A program made the translations under genes and the position numbers. A DNA stretch of 64,000 nucleotides from Camarhynchus parvulus (taxonomy: Eukaryota; Chordata; Aves; Passeriformes; Thraupidae): NCBI RefSeq assembly GCF_901933205.1, contig NC_044582.1, positions 14,613,820-14,677,819 of the forward strand, in the 5' to 3' direction. Positions 25,401 through 38,500 of this stretch are shown piece after piece. The notes beneath the pieces were generated by a model. The model had not been told where the DNA came from, searched no databases, and saw only the letters and a list, made by a program, of their open reading frames with translations. The stretch's first letter is position 1. Each line of letters begins with the position of its first letter.

Positions 25401-28243
25401 GTGTAATTTGTTTTGTCTCTCTCAAAACAATATCTCAGCTTATCAGTAATATTAGGGAGTGATCTTAAGCATTGGATCAAAGGGATCCTTTCACTGTGAG
25501 ATTTCTTGTCAGTGAGCTTTGACTTGTGCACAGCAGCTACCCCCACCCACAGCCTCTGCTCTGAGAGGGAGCTCAGCACCTGTGGAGATAAAGAAATCAG
25601 AAACAATAGGTAATTTGGTAAGTGTTCACTATAAAGTGGTGTATAACTATAACTAGTTTGGTTAAGAATGCCAGAACTGATGCAAAATCTGCTCAGGATT
25701 GGTAACAGGACAGGCAAATGATGGCAGGAATTACACAGATAACAAGGTCCCATTAATTCAGGAGGTTGGATCATTCTCACTGGCCTAAACTTTCATCCCC
25801 TTTTTAAACTGCTCTGTATGAGCTTTGAATTTCATGAGACATCAAAGATGTTATCACCATGGTGCTCCCAGAAAGAATGATGGTCCAGGCTTGCTGTCAT
25901 CACACTGTCATCCTCCCAAAGTGCCTGGATTGCAATAAATTACAGCCCTGCTCTGACTGAGGAAAGGCTTCTGTGTGCTCTGCTGAGGACAAACTCCTGC
26001 TGCAAGCCTGTAAAATGACTAAGATGGATGAGGAGGGCTTAGATCTGAACTCATCTTTAGGTCCTCCTCATGCCTGTAAGCCTGACTGGTACAACTATGT
26101 GCAGTGAGTGAGAACATTGGGTCTAGATTATGCAAACAGCTGCAGCAGAAGGTGGCTCTTAAATCTTCCCTGGATATCTGTGTACGTGTGCATGGAGCAG
26201 TCAGCTCCATCTTCCTGCTCAGCATCCTTCCAGACAAAGCTCAGGGAACTATTTGCCTCAGATTTGAGTGGAATTTGATGAGCAATTTCAGCCAAACTCT
26301 GGCATAAGGTGAATTTTGTAAGGATTTTAAGTGCCTGCTAATAAGTTTTTAACCAAGAAACAGATTGTTGTTTGCTATTTTTCATCAGTGTGTGATGGGC
26401 CATTGTGACTTTTTGGTATCTTTCATAAATGGCAGTGCCCAAGATAAATACACTCATCCTGAATTGTCATTAAGGAATACCAGAGTAAGTACTGTTGTAG
26501 CCATGAGGAAAACCTTCAGCTGGTAGGAATAAGGGTTAAAGAAACATGAGCACTGAACAAAGAGATCCAGACCACAGCTGAGATGATGTCTGGGGGACCA
26601 TGGGTTTGGGATCTCTCCTTAGCAGCACAATTAAATGTCCTCATGGAGTTGAGCAGCGTCTGGGGAAGCCTGTGGGGATTGCCTTTTCATTTTAATTCAA
26701 TTATTTCTGCACCCAGCCTGTTTTCTGCATATCACTGCCTTGCAAACTCACAAATTCCCTGTGCCCCACTGAACTCAGGGTCCTTTGTCAGGGAGCTGCA
26801 GCTGACACAAAACCAGAGCAGCATCCTGAAGTTCAGGGCAGGATTTGCCTGGGATTGAGAGAAAGTGCTCAAAGGGCTCAATTGGTTGTTATACAGACAG
26901 AAGCAAGAGAGGGTTAAGGATTCTCCCTGTGCAGTTAGAATTTTGCTATGGGCTTTCTGAAATTAAAATAACTTCTGGAATGTATTATTTCTCTTTTTTT
27001 CTGCTGATAAGAATTGTAATACAGGGAATATGCTGTTATCCACAGAATGTTTAATTTCCCGTATAGACAGGATGTTACATTTTTGCATTTTCTTGGATAT
27101 TCCCAGAAGCAGCCTGAGATCTAGATGCTTGTAGGGAAAAAAAGATGAGCAGTTTTGGTTTTCTTCCACCGAATTTTTGTGAGGTGAACAGTTAAAAACA
27201 GCCTTTAGGGAAAGGACAGTTGTAAAGAGGACAGCCTAGAAGCATAAGTGCTAGAAGCTAATTGAAAGGCACAATTACTTTTAAAATCCCCTTTATCTTA
27301 CTGCAATGTTAACATTAGTATATTTTTTTCCCTTTCTGGGAGGCAATGTCACAGCAGGCTGATATTGGTGTGATTAGATAAATGTTACTCTTACATGTGC
27401 ACCGCCTCAGAGGCTCGTGTGTGTACATTTTTAATGACTGAGGTCTCCTTCCTATTAGAAAATATCCTTTTACACCTTAGCTAATGTAAAAGGACAGAGC
27501 AAAAGTATCCCATGCTGGGAAGTGCCGGTAAAAGTATTCAAAAAGCTGGAATTTATCAGAATGAGCATATCTAAAAGGGGAGTGTAGTTGGTGCAAGGGA
27601 AAACATTTTTGATAGAAAAATGGAAAAACATTTTTCTGTAGTAAAATGGAAAAACATTCTGCTGGAAAAAATTCAGACTTGGTTTCAATTAGTGAACTGT
27701 AAAATTTCCCAGAATTTCTGGGTGGTGTCAGATTTCAATTTTTTGGCCTCAGTATTTCAAGTGGGTATTAATTTGCTGATGAAAGAAATCATGAGTTCAG
27801 CAGCAGCACATCTTCCACAGATCCTTTCCTGGGGATCATGCAGGGGAGCACTATCCAAACCCAAAGGAATCCAATCCAAGCCACTTGTACACAGGTACAA
27901 GCACTAGGAGGTGACAATTATTAAACCAAGCACCCAAATTTATTCTCCCAGTCCTTCCCCACATATTCCCTGCCTGTGCATTCAGAATGACTCTGCTCTC
28001 ATGCGAAAGAGAACAGGAATCTGGGAAGCTGATACCGAGTTTCCAAGTCCTTTTTTTTTTTGCTGCTATTGCGGTTGTCCAGTTACTGTTTCAACAGGAA
28101 GGTGTTTAATCAAGGCAAAAGGCACAGAAAAGAGCCGGTGATTTCCAGGAGAAAATGTCGTGCTGATTACAGTGTTTCTTTCTCAGGATGGAGTAGACAA
28201 CACAAAGCATGTGATAACACGCTCGAGATATGCCTGAGATCCC
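22444..28243. other. Unique non-coding sequence, no gene seen
   Basis: No gene or mobile element is recognised. A three-copy imperfect tandem repeat of about 25 bp (GGAAAAACATTTTT core) lies at 27598-27665. An A12 tract is near 25,130 and a T10-11 tract near 28,050. Confidence 0.5.
27598..27665. repeat. Three-copy imperfect tandem repeat, about 25 bp
   Basis: Units start GGAAAACATTTTTGATAG, GGAAAAACATTTTTCTGTAG and GGAAAAACATTCTGCTGG at 27598, 27622 and 27648. The first two end in AAAAT. This looks like a local slippage duplication. Confidence 0.75.
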
Positions 28244-28267
28244 CAGCAGCAGCAGCAGCAGCAGCAG
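28244..28267. repeat. (CAG)8 trinucleotide microsatellite
   Basis: Eight uninterrupted CAG units. The reading frames across it would give polyGln, polySer or polyAla, but none sits in a frame with other coding evidence, so I treat it as a simple repeat. Confidence 0.95.
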
Positions 28268-29323
28268 CCCTGTGAATGAATGGCACATTTCCTATCACTG
28301 CTTTCACAGTCCCAGGCTGATAAGGAATGTCTGCTGCTGCAGAGGTGTTTGTGCCAGATCCCTGGATACACCTTTGCAAAACCTCAATCTTCTCCCAGGC
28401 AACAAGAACACGAGGGGTTCACAGAGAGGGAAAAGTTCCCTCTGAATTTTTAGCTTGTGAACTTGCTGCTCTATTTACTTTTATTTTTACTATTGGATAA
28501 CTGTATTCTCCAGTTCAGAGGATGGCAGGAGGACAAGAAGAAAGAGGATATTTCCCTTAAGTTTTGACCCAGAGAAGTGAAATGTTTGGTCTCCAAGTGG
28601 GTACAATGTCTTTTTTGTGCTTTAAAATTTGATTGACACTGGCAAAAGGGACATATTATGCACATAGCACATGTAGCCCTTCATATCCTGTTCGATGTGT
28701 GACTTGAAGTTGTTAATCTCATGCATTTCCTATGCTCAGCACTGTGTGCCAAGATGATCAGAAATAGCCAGGGATTTGGGATGCCTCAGCTATTGGGTAT
28801 CCAGCTGAAGAAACTTCTAAAGGTCTTGGTTTTCAGAAAGCTTTGAATATCCATCCTCTGAAATTGGGCTTGTAAAATGTCTGGACCCAGTCCTTGAAAG
28901 TCTTTGTGGAACAGACACTTTCATATTTGCAGGTTGGGTTTGGTGGAGCATCACTGGCACCCTCAGATGCTCTTCCAGAGTCATGCTCCACGAGGGCAGA
29001 GGGGTTCACCTCCAAATGTCACCTGCTGTACTCTGATGCTTTAGTTTTCCTTGGAATTGTAGTTGGCTGGAGTGGGAAAAGGGCAGAATTTCCCCTTGAG
29101 ATAAAATCTGTGATCGTTAAATATAAAACAAGGGAAAAAAGTACCTGCCTGAGATATCCCAGCCTTATCTTCAGTGGATTGGCAAAGCTGTGATTGACCT
29201 TCATGCTATGAGGTTTAGAAAGAGAGGAGTGATGCCTCTGCTGTATATTAAATATGCAGACATCAAGTTTAATAGGAATGTCAAGTTCATCTTTTTCTAG
29301 CTGGTGCTCTCCATCACCATCTC
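28268..29323. other. Unique non-coding sequence, no gene seen
   Basis: Stop-rich in all frames beyond about 100 codons. No repeat or RNA gene recognised. Confidence 0.5.
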
Positions 29324-29400
29324 CTATCCTATCCTATCCTATCCTATCCTATCCTATCCTATCCTATCCTATCCTATCCTATCCTATCCTATCCTATCCT
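29324..29400. repeat. (TATCC)n pentanucleotide microsatellite, about 15 units
   Basis: An uninterrupted CCTAT/ATCCT pentamer array of about 77 bp between CACCATCTCC on the left and CTCCCTGTCC on the right. The perfect repetition suggests a young, length-variable locus. Confidence 0.97.
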
Positions 29401-30593
29401 CTCCCTGTCCTCCTCTCTGCAGCCTCCCAGCAGCTCCTAGAAGTGCTGGTTGGACACATTTCATAGATGAACTCAAAGGTTAAAACCAGCAGAGAATAAA
29501 CAATGTGAGGAACAGAACCGGCGTGAACCAGCTTGTCCCAGAGGTACGAAGCTGAATAATACCTGGGTAAACACAGCAGAAATGGCTGTTGACAAACCAG
29601 CCCCTCAGGAACAGTGACTGCTGAAATGCTGGGGCCTGCCAGAGTCTAGCGGTGCCCAACATGATGAACCACATGAGTTTGAGAGTGAGGATGTGGGGAG
29701 AGATATCAGTTACATCCTGGATGTTGCAGTGTCCCACAGTCACACCTCTGTTATCTGCAGTGCTGGGTGTATAGCATAGTTACACACACTTAATCTGGGA
29801 ATAAATATATCAAGGGACAGCCAGTTTTCATCTCTCTGCTTCTAATGCTTCCTTCATTCTTTTAAAAAAGAGAATAATGCAAAATAATAACAATAAAATC
29901 TGCTCTTCAGGATGTTTGCAGTCAGTTTGGCAGGTTCAAAAGATAATCCTTCACACTTTTTGGCTTTGAATAAATCACCTTTTGTGTAGAGAAAAAAGGC
30001 AGCCTAGCCCCTTTTTCTGCTTTGAGGAACCAACCCACTGCAAAACCTCCCAGCTATGTAAATGCCCTGGCCATCCTGCAAACACATTTCTCAGCTGGGC
30101 TGGGGGACAACCCATTTCTTTCCATCTCAAGGACCCAGAGAATAAGGTTTGCTCATTCTGCACGATCTCAAGTAACCAAACCCTTAACTCCTTACAAACC
30201 TTTTGTGAAGGCAGAGCAAGGTTGCTTGTTCATGCCAACAGGCACTGCTGGGTTTGCTTACAGAGCTCTGCAGTTTGCCTCCGTGAGCTCATGTAACATG
30301 GAGGCCTTGCATTTTTCCTTTCCATATTCTGTTTCCAGACTTTCCACTGCCCTCCTCCCCCTGAAAGCTGCCTTGCAGGTAGGGTTACTCATGGAAGTTA
30401 GGGGGGCTCATTACCTCAGGCTGGGGAGGCACAGTTGGCAGCAATTGCTGCTGTGAATATTGAATGTGCAACACGAGTTGGGTCCTGAGCCTGGGGAGAG
30501 CCTGGACTCCTCTCCCTGCAATAGAGATCCATTGGAGAAAAATCTGAAATGTCACAAGTCCCTGCAGGTATTTATTTCTTAAGGGAAATCTTT
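29401..30593. other. Unique non-coding sequence, no gene seen
   Basis: No gene or repeat recognised. The 30022-30456 + frame is open for 144 codons but has no domain, no splice context that I find convincing, and is overlapped by another open frame. Confidence 0.5.
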
Positions 30594-30672
30594 AGTGGTG
30601 AGCTTGGCTGGGCCAGTTTGGACTCAATGATCTCAAGGGTTTTTTCCAATCCTACTGATCAATGATAATGAA
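30594..30672 (+). mobile_element. CR1 LINE 3'-end stub, sense orientation
   Basis: TTTGGACTCAATGATCTCAA then GGGTTTTTTCCAATCCTACT and a decayed ATGATAATGA tail match the CR1 3' end ('TTGGACTCGATGATCTCAGAGGTCTTTTCCAACC...'). This is the only CR1 piece in the window on the + strand. About 80 bp remain. Confidence 0.75.
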
Positions 30673-33600
30673 AGATGCAGAGGAGTTACATGCATTTCTC
30701 AGGGAATATAATACCTGTTGGCTTGTTTGGTTTTTTTTTTAAATGTCTATCCCTGTCTTCCATGGGAAAAAGCAAGATCGTTCTGTACTCAAACCAGCAA
30801 ATTTTTGCTCCTGGGAAGATATGTTTCATGACAATGCTAGTCACAGTTCTGAATAAGGGTCTTGGTAGGAGAAGTAGGAAAATGGGAGAAGGCTCTGTCT
30901 CAGTCCAGCTGGGGTTTCTGAAAGTTGATTTCGTGACCTCTCCTGTGCCAAAATCAGCCAAAAGAACAAGTCATGTTTATGCTTTATGCAGACCATATGC
31001 CACTGTTTTTTTTTTTCTTTGAAACAGCCAAAATCCTTCACTGGCTAGATGGAAGTGTGTGGATAATGCATTTTACCAACACCAATGCTTCATGTCTAGA
31101 GCACAGCATAGATGCCTTTGAAAGCAACTCCTCTAAAGATTTATTTTAACTTGCTCTTACTCCCTGCTTGTTTTTTGGCTCAGGTCTGCACTGAATCGCA
31201 ATTGATTTTGCTTTTAAACATAATATCAGATATTTTAAAAAAAACCCCTTTGTCCTCCACCAAAATGAAAAAAAAAACACCTCTTCCTCTAAAAAATGAG
31301 ATATTTATTCTCCTGCTCTTGTGCGAATTCGTGTCTGCTTCCTTCCAATTCCTCACTTCTGGCCAGCTGCAATTCACTTTCTCTGCTGAGATGGGCTGGA
31401 AGGGAGGCTCTTCAGTGGGACATTTTGAAGCAGTTGTTTGCAAGCCCACTGTTAAAAGCTCCTCTTTCTCCTGCTGCTGAGTGTGTCCTGTGGAGCCGTG
31501 TCCCCTTTCGTGGCTGCAAATCTCATCTTCTCACCCGCCTGGGGGGTAAACCATCTGACCTGTGACCTTCAGCTGATCTGAAACCACCATCAATCCTTCT
31601 GCAAAGTTTCGCTGGAACCACGGCTTCCAAATGACCCTTTGCATAGTTCCTAAAAGGAAAAGGAAAAAGACAATAACCGGCTCGAAAAAACCACCCCCAG
31701 TCCTGCGCTGTTTTCTGTTGTTTTAGCAGAAACCAAACATAAGTCATAAAAACACAGGCAAGAAAAATAGAGCACGCTGGCTGCCAGAAAAACAAATCAG
31801 AACAGAACATAGAGGGGCCTCTCACAGGGAGGAGGCAGGGAAGAAACACCTGTGATTTCCATTGAAAATCCCCTGATATCTGCATTCTCCCCGTTCTGCT
31901 CCAACGAAAGCTCTCGTTGCTCTATCTCTGACCCCGGGGCAAGGTCCTGGTGCAGAGAGGTCCCTCCTTGCTGGGCCAGTGAATGTCAGCTGAGGAGCAC
32001 AGAGAGTGCCTGCCAACTGTCCTCATGTCATTGCTATGGTTATCTCAAAGTGCTCTGCAGATGTTTGCCTGCTTAAAAAACAAAAGGAGAGGAAAAAGGA
32101 GCGGGGAGAGAGAGAGAGGGAGATAAAAACAAAGCTTTAAATTTTCCCTCCCAACAGTTACACCACAACTGCTAAAAACCTTGGATGGAGGCAGAGCTGA
32201 AGGTGCTGGTTTGGTTTTGGATGGTGATGGTCCCTGGAGGCTGTAGTGGAAGATCCCCAGATGGCCCACAGGGACATGCTGAGCACAACCAGCGACAAGT
32301 GAGCAGGAATGGTGCCCAGGACATGTGCACAGCTCTTAGACAGGCTTGATTCTGCTTTGGCCCTTCCCAGAGCAGGGGGACATTCCCAGGAGCTGTGCTC
32401 AGCCCTGTGGCATCCCCTCCAGAACAGCTTAGAGGTCTCTTTGCATAGAATTTCCTTAAGCCTCCTTTATTAGAACTGAAATAGGCACTTCTGCTCATGT
32501 TGGGCACAAATCCTCCTGGAAGCTGTCAAAAATCAACCTTTGGTTGTTAGAAGGTGTGGCTGTATCAGAGCAGCTCCTCACTGGATAAAGAGCCAACACA
32601 GCTGCACTGCCTCCAGGACTCCTCCTAGGACTGCTCTGCAGGGCAGACCTGGCCATGGGGTAATCACAGCCCTGAGCTTTAGGACACAAACAGCCAGTTT
32701 TCAGCACTAAGAGACATAACCCCTCCTGTGGATGGTGCTTGCAAACACCATCTCTCAGTTGCCTGTTACTGTCCCACTGTGTTCCTGACTATCTTCCCCA
32801 AATGCTCCCTAACCAACGTGCACAGGGACAGTGGGACTTGGAGAAGAGATCCAAGACATTAAAGAGACCTGAATGTGGTCATTAAACTTTTTTTGTGGTT
32901 GTTTAATAACTTTTTCAGAGGTTTACAGGAGGCAGGAAGATAACTGAAATGCTGTGGGTGTAATTTGGGCAGGAGGTGTCTGAACAGGAGGACATCAGAC
33001 AGGCTCTTAAGGAGCTCCTTTGCTGCAGCACTTGCACTGCTGGTTCCAAATGCCACACAGGGATGTTTTAGGGGTGTCCAGCCCTCCTGGAATCAGGAGG
33101 AGAATTTTTCCATCAACTGGGTCACGTTAGAAATGAGTGTGCACATTCTCAGCAGCAGCACCAGCCTGCTGGGCTTGGGTGTGTTACCACAGGACACAAA
33201 CCACTGCACGGTGGAATGGCTGTCCCTAAACCACACTGAAAGAGAAACAGCCTGGGGAGAAAGCTCCCTCTGTTATTCCATGGGTGGTAGGTCCAAGTGC
33301 ACAGTGTTTTCAAGAATATTTTCTGAGGCTGGGGTGGCTAAATGTTGTTTCAAAATAGTGCAATTTCCTTTGCAAAATGGGGTGAAGAATCCTTATCAGG
33401 GAAGCAGAGCCCAACTCAGGGCTGAATAGAAAATAGTCTTGCTATAAAAAGCATCACTGCCTCTCTCAAACATAAGCCCAGGCACATAAAGAGCTCAATT
33501 CAGCAATACATGTGACCTGGGGTCTCCAAATTGTTTGCCTTGCTGTAGGACAGGAAGAGAGCCACGGCTTGAAACAATTTGACAAGGCCTTTCTTTGGAG

Positions 33601-33673
33601 CTGCCTGACTTACCTTCAGCAGGGCAAAAGAGGGAGCTCAAGTTAAAGGAGACAACGAGCTGTGCTGTAGGTC
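30673..33673. other. Unique non-coding sequence, no gene seen
   Basis: Contains a (GA)n-rich run near 32,104-32,122 and short A/T tracts. No gene or mobile element recognised. Confidence 0.5.
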
Positions 33674-33930
33674 ATGGAATCACAGAATCCTTCAGGCTGG
33701 AAAAGACCTCTGAGAGCATCGAGTCCAACCATGCCCCAGAATTGCCACAATCACCACCGAGCCATGTCCCCAGGGCCACATCTCCACGTCTCTTAAATCC
33801 CTCCATTCCCTGGGCAGCCTGTTCCAATGCTTTCCAAAACAACCCTTTCTGTGAAGATTTTCCGAACTCCTCACCTAAACCCCTCCCAGTGCAATTTGAG
33901 GCCGTTTCTTCTTGTCCTACTGCAGATAAA
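33674..33930 (-). mobile_element. CR1 LINE 3'-end fragment
   Basis: On + the sequence reads GGAATCACAGAATCCTTCAG, then GGAAAAGACCTCTGAGAG and CATCGAGTCCAACCATG, later CTGGGCAGCCTGTTCCAATG and a 'GAGGCCGTTTCTTCTTGTCC' block. All are in the order expected for the reverse complement of a CR1 3' end. About 255 bp are retained. The + strand open frame at 33595-33936 runs through it and is not a gene. Confidence 0.9.
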
Positions 33931-35503
33931 ACTTAATTCCCAGGACAAGGAAAATCCCAAGAGTTCTGGCATGTAGATCTGCCCTGATCTCATCAGATCT
34001 GCCTGAGCATCTCCACAGCAGAGTGGGGGTTCCATTGAAACAAGTTTTACACCAAAGGCTGTGGGGAAAAATTGCCTATTTTATAAGAAGTGCTTGATTT
34101 GGGGTAGCCTTCCAAGTTTATGAACTCATTGGAGGTGCTCACTAGTGTTGTTACTTCCTCCTTTCCTTCTCTTATCCTTCTCTTCCTATGTGAAAAACAC
34201 CAACAAACACAAACAACCCAGATGACAGGAAGAAGTGGGCTTCAGGCAAGAGGAGAAATCAGGAGATGTTTTGGAAAGCACTTCAGTAAACATTGGCTAA
34301 AACTCTGAGGAAGTGGATTTCTTCACGTCTTGGAGTGGAGATTGCACTCTGATGCAGTCTGTTACATGATTTCCCATTTCTTGCGCACACCATATCTTTC
34401 TCCCATTTTAGAGAGCTGTGGAGATTTTTGGAGCATATATTTGGAGCTGTGGCTTTGCAAACAGGGACCAGGCATGTGCTGAGCTGCTCTTTCACCCCTG
34501 GTGTTTGCATGTCCCTTGTGCAGCCTCTGCCCATTCTCCCTCCTGGGCATTGCTCAGGCTCAGCTGTGACAAGGGGATGTGCTGGGGGACCTCTCCTGGG
34601 TGGCATTGCAGCCAGGACACCTGTCCCATTTCCAAATCCCCTTCTGATTTAATTTTGGGAGTTTTCTCAGTGCTACGGTGTTTGGCATCTTCATATCCAA
34701 GACAGACTAAAAATAAACCTACTGACTTAAAAAGAGGAAAAAAAAAACTTGAATCAACACCAAAAGCTGCATGATCTGGTAATAATTCTGGGAAGATGAT
34801 GTTTAAAGGAGAGCTGTCTCTGTGGTCAGTGCAATGCTTGTGCTTCCAGGGCCAGCAGCAGAGCCTGTCTCTGGAGCTTGCAGAGGTTTGGTGCAGCCAG
34901 AGCTCCCCTGGCTCTGCACTCAGGCTAATGTTACCCTTAGCTGGCCACTTTGGGTTGGTTCTCCATCTGAGGAGATCACTGTCCAAGGAGGGATAAAGGG
35001 TTCCTTTCTTCTGGGTAACATCTGAAATCACAGTCTGAGCTCTGGTAACAGGACACTGGAGGCTTGGCTTCTGCCGATAAGGGGGATTGCTTCTTTCCCT
35101 TGTTGTTGTTAATCCTGGGAGTGGAGATCAGTTGCAGTGCAGGTGTCTGATTTTCATTAAAATTGCAAATTGGACTGAATGCTTGATCAGATAACAAAGA
35201 CATCATTGAAACCATGTGTCTTCCTTCAGCAGCAGAACAGGACAAGACAAAGAATTTCCCAGTGTGTGTCCACTTGTGCATATTTACTGCAGAGAGAGAG
35301 AGTCTTAATACTTTGGTCATGGGTGAATAAACAGCTTCTAAGAAATGCCATCTCTATCAAACATGCTGCAGCTTTGGAACAGCTTTAGAGTTGAATAGAA
35401 GAACTACAGTATTAGCCCTTTAGGGAGAATATAGGCTGCTCTCAAAGGAAATCAATTAACTGTAGCATCCCTTTGGTCCCAATTCATCAGATCCTCCCTT
35501 TTT
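33931..35503. other. Unique non-coding sequence, no gene seen
   Basis: The 179-codon - frame at 34492-35031 overlaps two open + frames and has no recognisable domain. No repeat recognised. Confidence 0.5.
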
Positions 35504-35556
35504 ATCAAAGCACTTAAGTGTTTTCTCAGTTTAAGCGTGAGCTTAAGTGCTTTGAT
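35504..35556. repeat. Perfect 15-bp inverted repeat, possible hairpin
   Basis: Left arm ATCAAAGCACTTAAG (35504-35518) and right arm CTTAAGTGCTTTGAT (35542-35556) are exact reverse complements separated by 23 nt. Inside the spacer, CTCA (35525-35528) and TGAG (35538-35541) can add 4 bp, with TGAG abutting the right arm. The fold would be a 15-bp stem, a 6-nt one-sided bulge, a 4-bp stem and a 9-nt loop. This is shorter than a typical microRNA precursor. It may instead be a remnant of a small inverted-repeat transposon or a structured element. Confidence 0.8.
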
Positions 35557-38500
35557 GAGCAAAGATGGACTTTCACACATGCTGCTGTCCTCTCCAGAAT
35601 CAAGACCGTGTGTTTTTCACTATGGGAAAGAGAACAAGTTCAACAGAGAGGTTCAACCACTCGTTCTGCTTGGGAATCACATGCAACAAACCCATCTGGA
35701 GTAGAAGGAGTGGGGGCTGATGGCATCTACACAATGTTTGGAAAGAAAGTTCCTCATGCAATGTCCTCCTGGCAGCTAAACAAAGTGATTTTGAAGTAAA
35801 CAAACACTGTGTTTCCTACAACAACATCTCCTGACAGATGCCACTGCCTTTATGTCTTCATTATGTCGTTTCAGATCATTGTCCTCTCTTCTTCCTCTTC
35901 GTGGCAGATACCCTTGGACTTCCCTTTGTAATGATGGAGTAGCTAAAGAAAGGTTCCTCCAATCCAAATTATTGGCTAGCAGGTGTCTAAGATAATCCTT
36001 TAAACACTCCAGAAACCAGGATAATGAGAAAGGTGCTGAGCTGTGCCTACACACAGTCAATCATTTGTTTAAAATCTGTGAGGTTTCAGCTGTGACCCAT
36101 TTGGTTGGTGTTTGTATTGAAAATGGAACATGTTAAATGGGTACCTGGCATTAGAGGAGCACTGAATGATCTTCTCTTGGGTGTCAGTAGGGTTAGATAC
36201 AGCCACAAGAGTTTAGGGGTGAAAGAAATTCTGTTCCTGGTGCAGGGGAGTAGTGATATCCTGGGCTAAAAACTTCTTATTTGGAGGTTCTTTACCAAGA
36301 CTGCCCTGCTCTGTGGAAATGTTGCAGGAGGAATTCCTCAAGGAGTTTAGACAGGTTAGGATTAGGGAAAATAATTCTTGACTTTTACACTGAGACAGTA
36401 ATGAGGAGTTCCTCATGCTCTGCATACACGGGGAGCAACTCAGCTTTGAAAACATAACTTGCTGTCCTGGGGTCCTTGAGTACAGCCTGCTCAGCCACAG
36501 CTGTCTCCAGCAAGTCCCATCTCATTTTTGGGGCATTTTGCTTTGCTTTGGGTGAAGGACACAATGCTGACATTGCTCTGGCCATGGGGACAGCCATGCA
36601 GGGACACTGTCCTGCTGTGCCTCAGGACACTCTGGGTGCTGGTAAAATGGGCAAATTAGGATAAACTGCAACCCTGAGAAAGAGCAGAACTCCCTACCCC
36701 CAAATGCTATGAAAAGCATATGAAGGCTGTGAAACAAATTGTTTTCTGAAGAGTGGGCATTATTTAAATTTTACAGAAACATGCAAGGAATTCCTTTGGG
36801 ACTAGGACACACAATACAGACATACAAATGGATTTCTCTGACAGCTTCCCATGCAATGAGCACTCAGTATTTACTGTTCACTTTCATCCCTGAGTAAATG
36901 GGACATAATTTGAAAATATTTTCATTCCTCTCGGAGCATCACTTGGGATATCTGTAGAATCACTCAGCGTCACTATTCCAAGAAATCTGCCAGGATTGTG
37001 TTCTGAAGTTTGCTTTGGATATAAAAGGGCTCAAAAGGCCATAGATTATCCCAGGACATATCAAAACACGCATTAAAAATTTCTGTGTTCTTGAACTTGC
37101 GATAGAAGTCAGCAACATTCAGTCAGTTCTGTTCAAGTTTAAACTCAAGGGACTTTCTCTCTGCTTGCCAGTGTGTCAGTGCCTCGAAGGGAGGAGCAAA
37201 CTGCTCACTGGACCCTGCCCTGTCCTGTCAGAGGAGAAGGAAATGCTGGAACAGGCGGGGAAAGCATTTGGGCTACAAAGCGTGAGAAAGCGCTGGCCCG
37301 AAATGGGGCTGTGTCGAGTTACAGCATTAATTAGTGCAGAGCAGCAGCAGCCCAGGCATTTATAACCTTTGCTCATGGCAGTGGAAATCTGGCAGGAAAT
37401 TGCTGGGTGCGTGGCTGTCAGATGTGCCATGAGCCCAGCCCGGGGCTGTGCTGCAGCAGGTGGTTTTTGAGGACAGCAGCCAGCCAGAAGCTTTGGGAAG
37501 CAGCTGCTGTTGTCACTATGGGGAAAATGCAGTTTGCTCCAGCTCTGCTTTGCTGTTGCCTAAAGGGACGAACATTGCAGGGAGCCAACATCCTCAGCCT
37601 CACCTTTTGCTTTAGTTTAAAGGATTTCCAGTGCAGAAATCCATTAACTTCAAGCAAAACTCCTCCATGTGCAGAACATCACCAAAGGATGGTGGTTCCC
37701 TTGCTGGTTTCCTTGCTGCCACCTTCTTACTCCCTCTTGTATCAGCAACAACCTGTGGTGAGCAGTGAGGTGAAGGTGCTGCAGGGTGGGACCCTCCTGC
37801 CGTACCAAGCTGCTGTCACAGCATGCAGCACAGAAATGGATGTCACAGCTGATCACTCATGGAATTGCACCAGAAAACTCTCCCCAAATCTGTTGGAGAC
37901 ATGAGCTCTGCCCATCCCTCTGTTTCAGACCTGTTATTAGACAATAATTTCTAATCACAGCAGCATGGTGTCGAGAAGCAGCTGAAATCATCCCTGGGCA
38001 GGAGGTTACAAGCAACAGCCACAAGATCAGCAGGAGCCCCTTGGCCAAAACTATCTCATAAAGAGAAGTGGGCCAGAACAGCAACATCAGTGACCCTGAG
38101 ATTGTGTGAGGTTTTGTCAGTTTAAATAATCTTATCTGGCAACTCTGTTCTAAACATGAGCTGGGGTTTCATGACCATCCTCAAAGCTTCTGCTTGTGCT
38201 ACAGTGGCAAGTTGCATTTTGGGGGGTCAGTAATGGAAAACAAATGTTTAAATGTGTACAACAAGAAGCAAAAAAGGAAATACTCCAAGAACAGAGTCTG
38301 ACGTGAGCAGGATGGTATCTCTGAGTTGACAAAATGACACCCATGTTCATGAAACACAGGATTAAATAAGCTGCTATTTTCTAATTGTAGTGCAAAGCTG
38401 CTTTTGTGACAATAAAATTTCAGTCCTTATGTAATGTAATATATTCACATCAGAAACTTATTTTAGCAGAGCCTGCTCCTAGTTCATGCAGGGATAAACT

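Noticed and set aside
28166..28379. Poly-Ala/Leu/Cys/Ser frames across 28.2 kb
   Set aside because: They are translations of the (CAG)8 run in different frames, with no coding support.
33595..33936. 113-codon + frame
   Set aside because: It runs through an antisense CR1 3' end and is not a gene.
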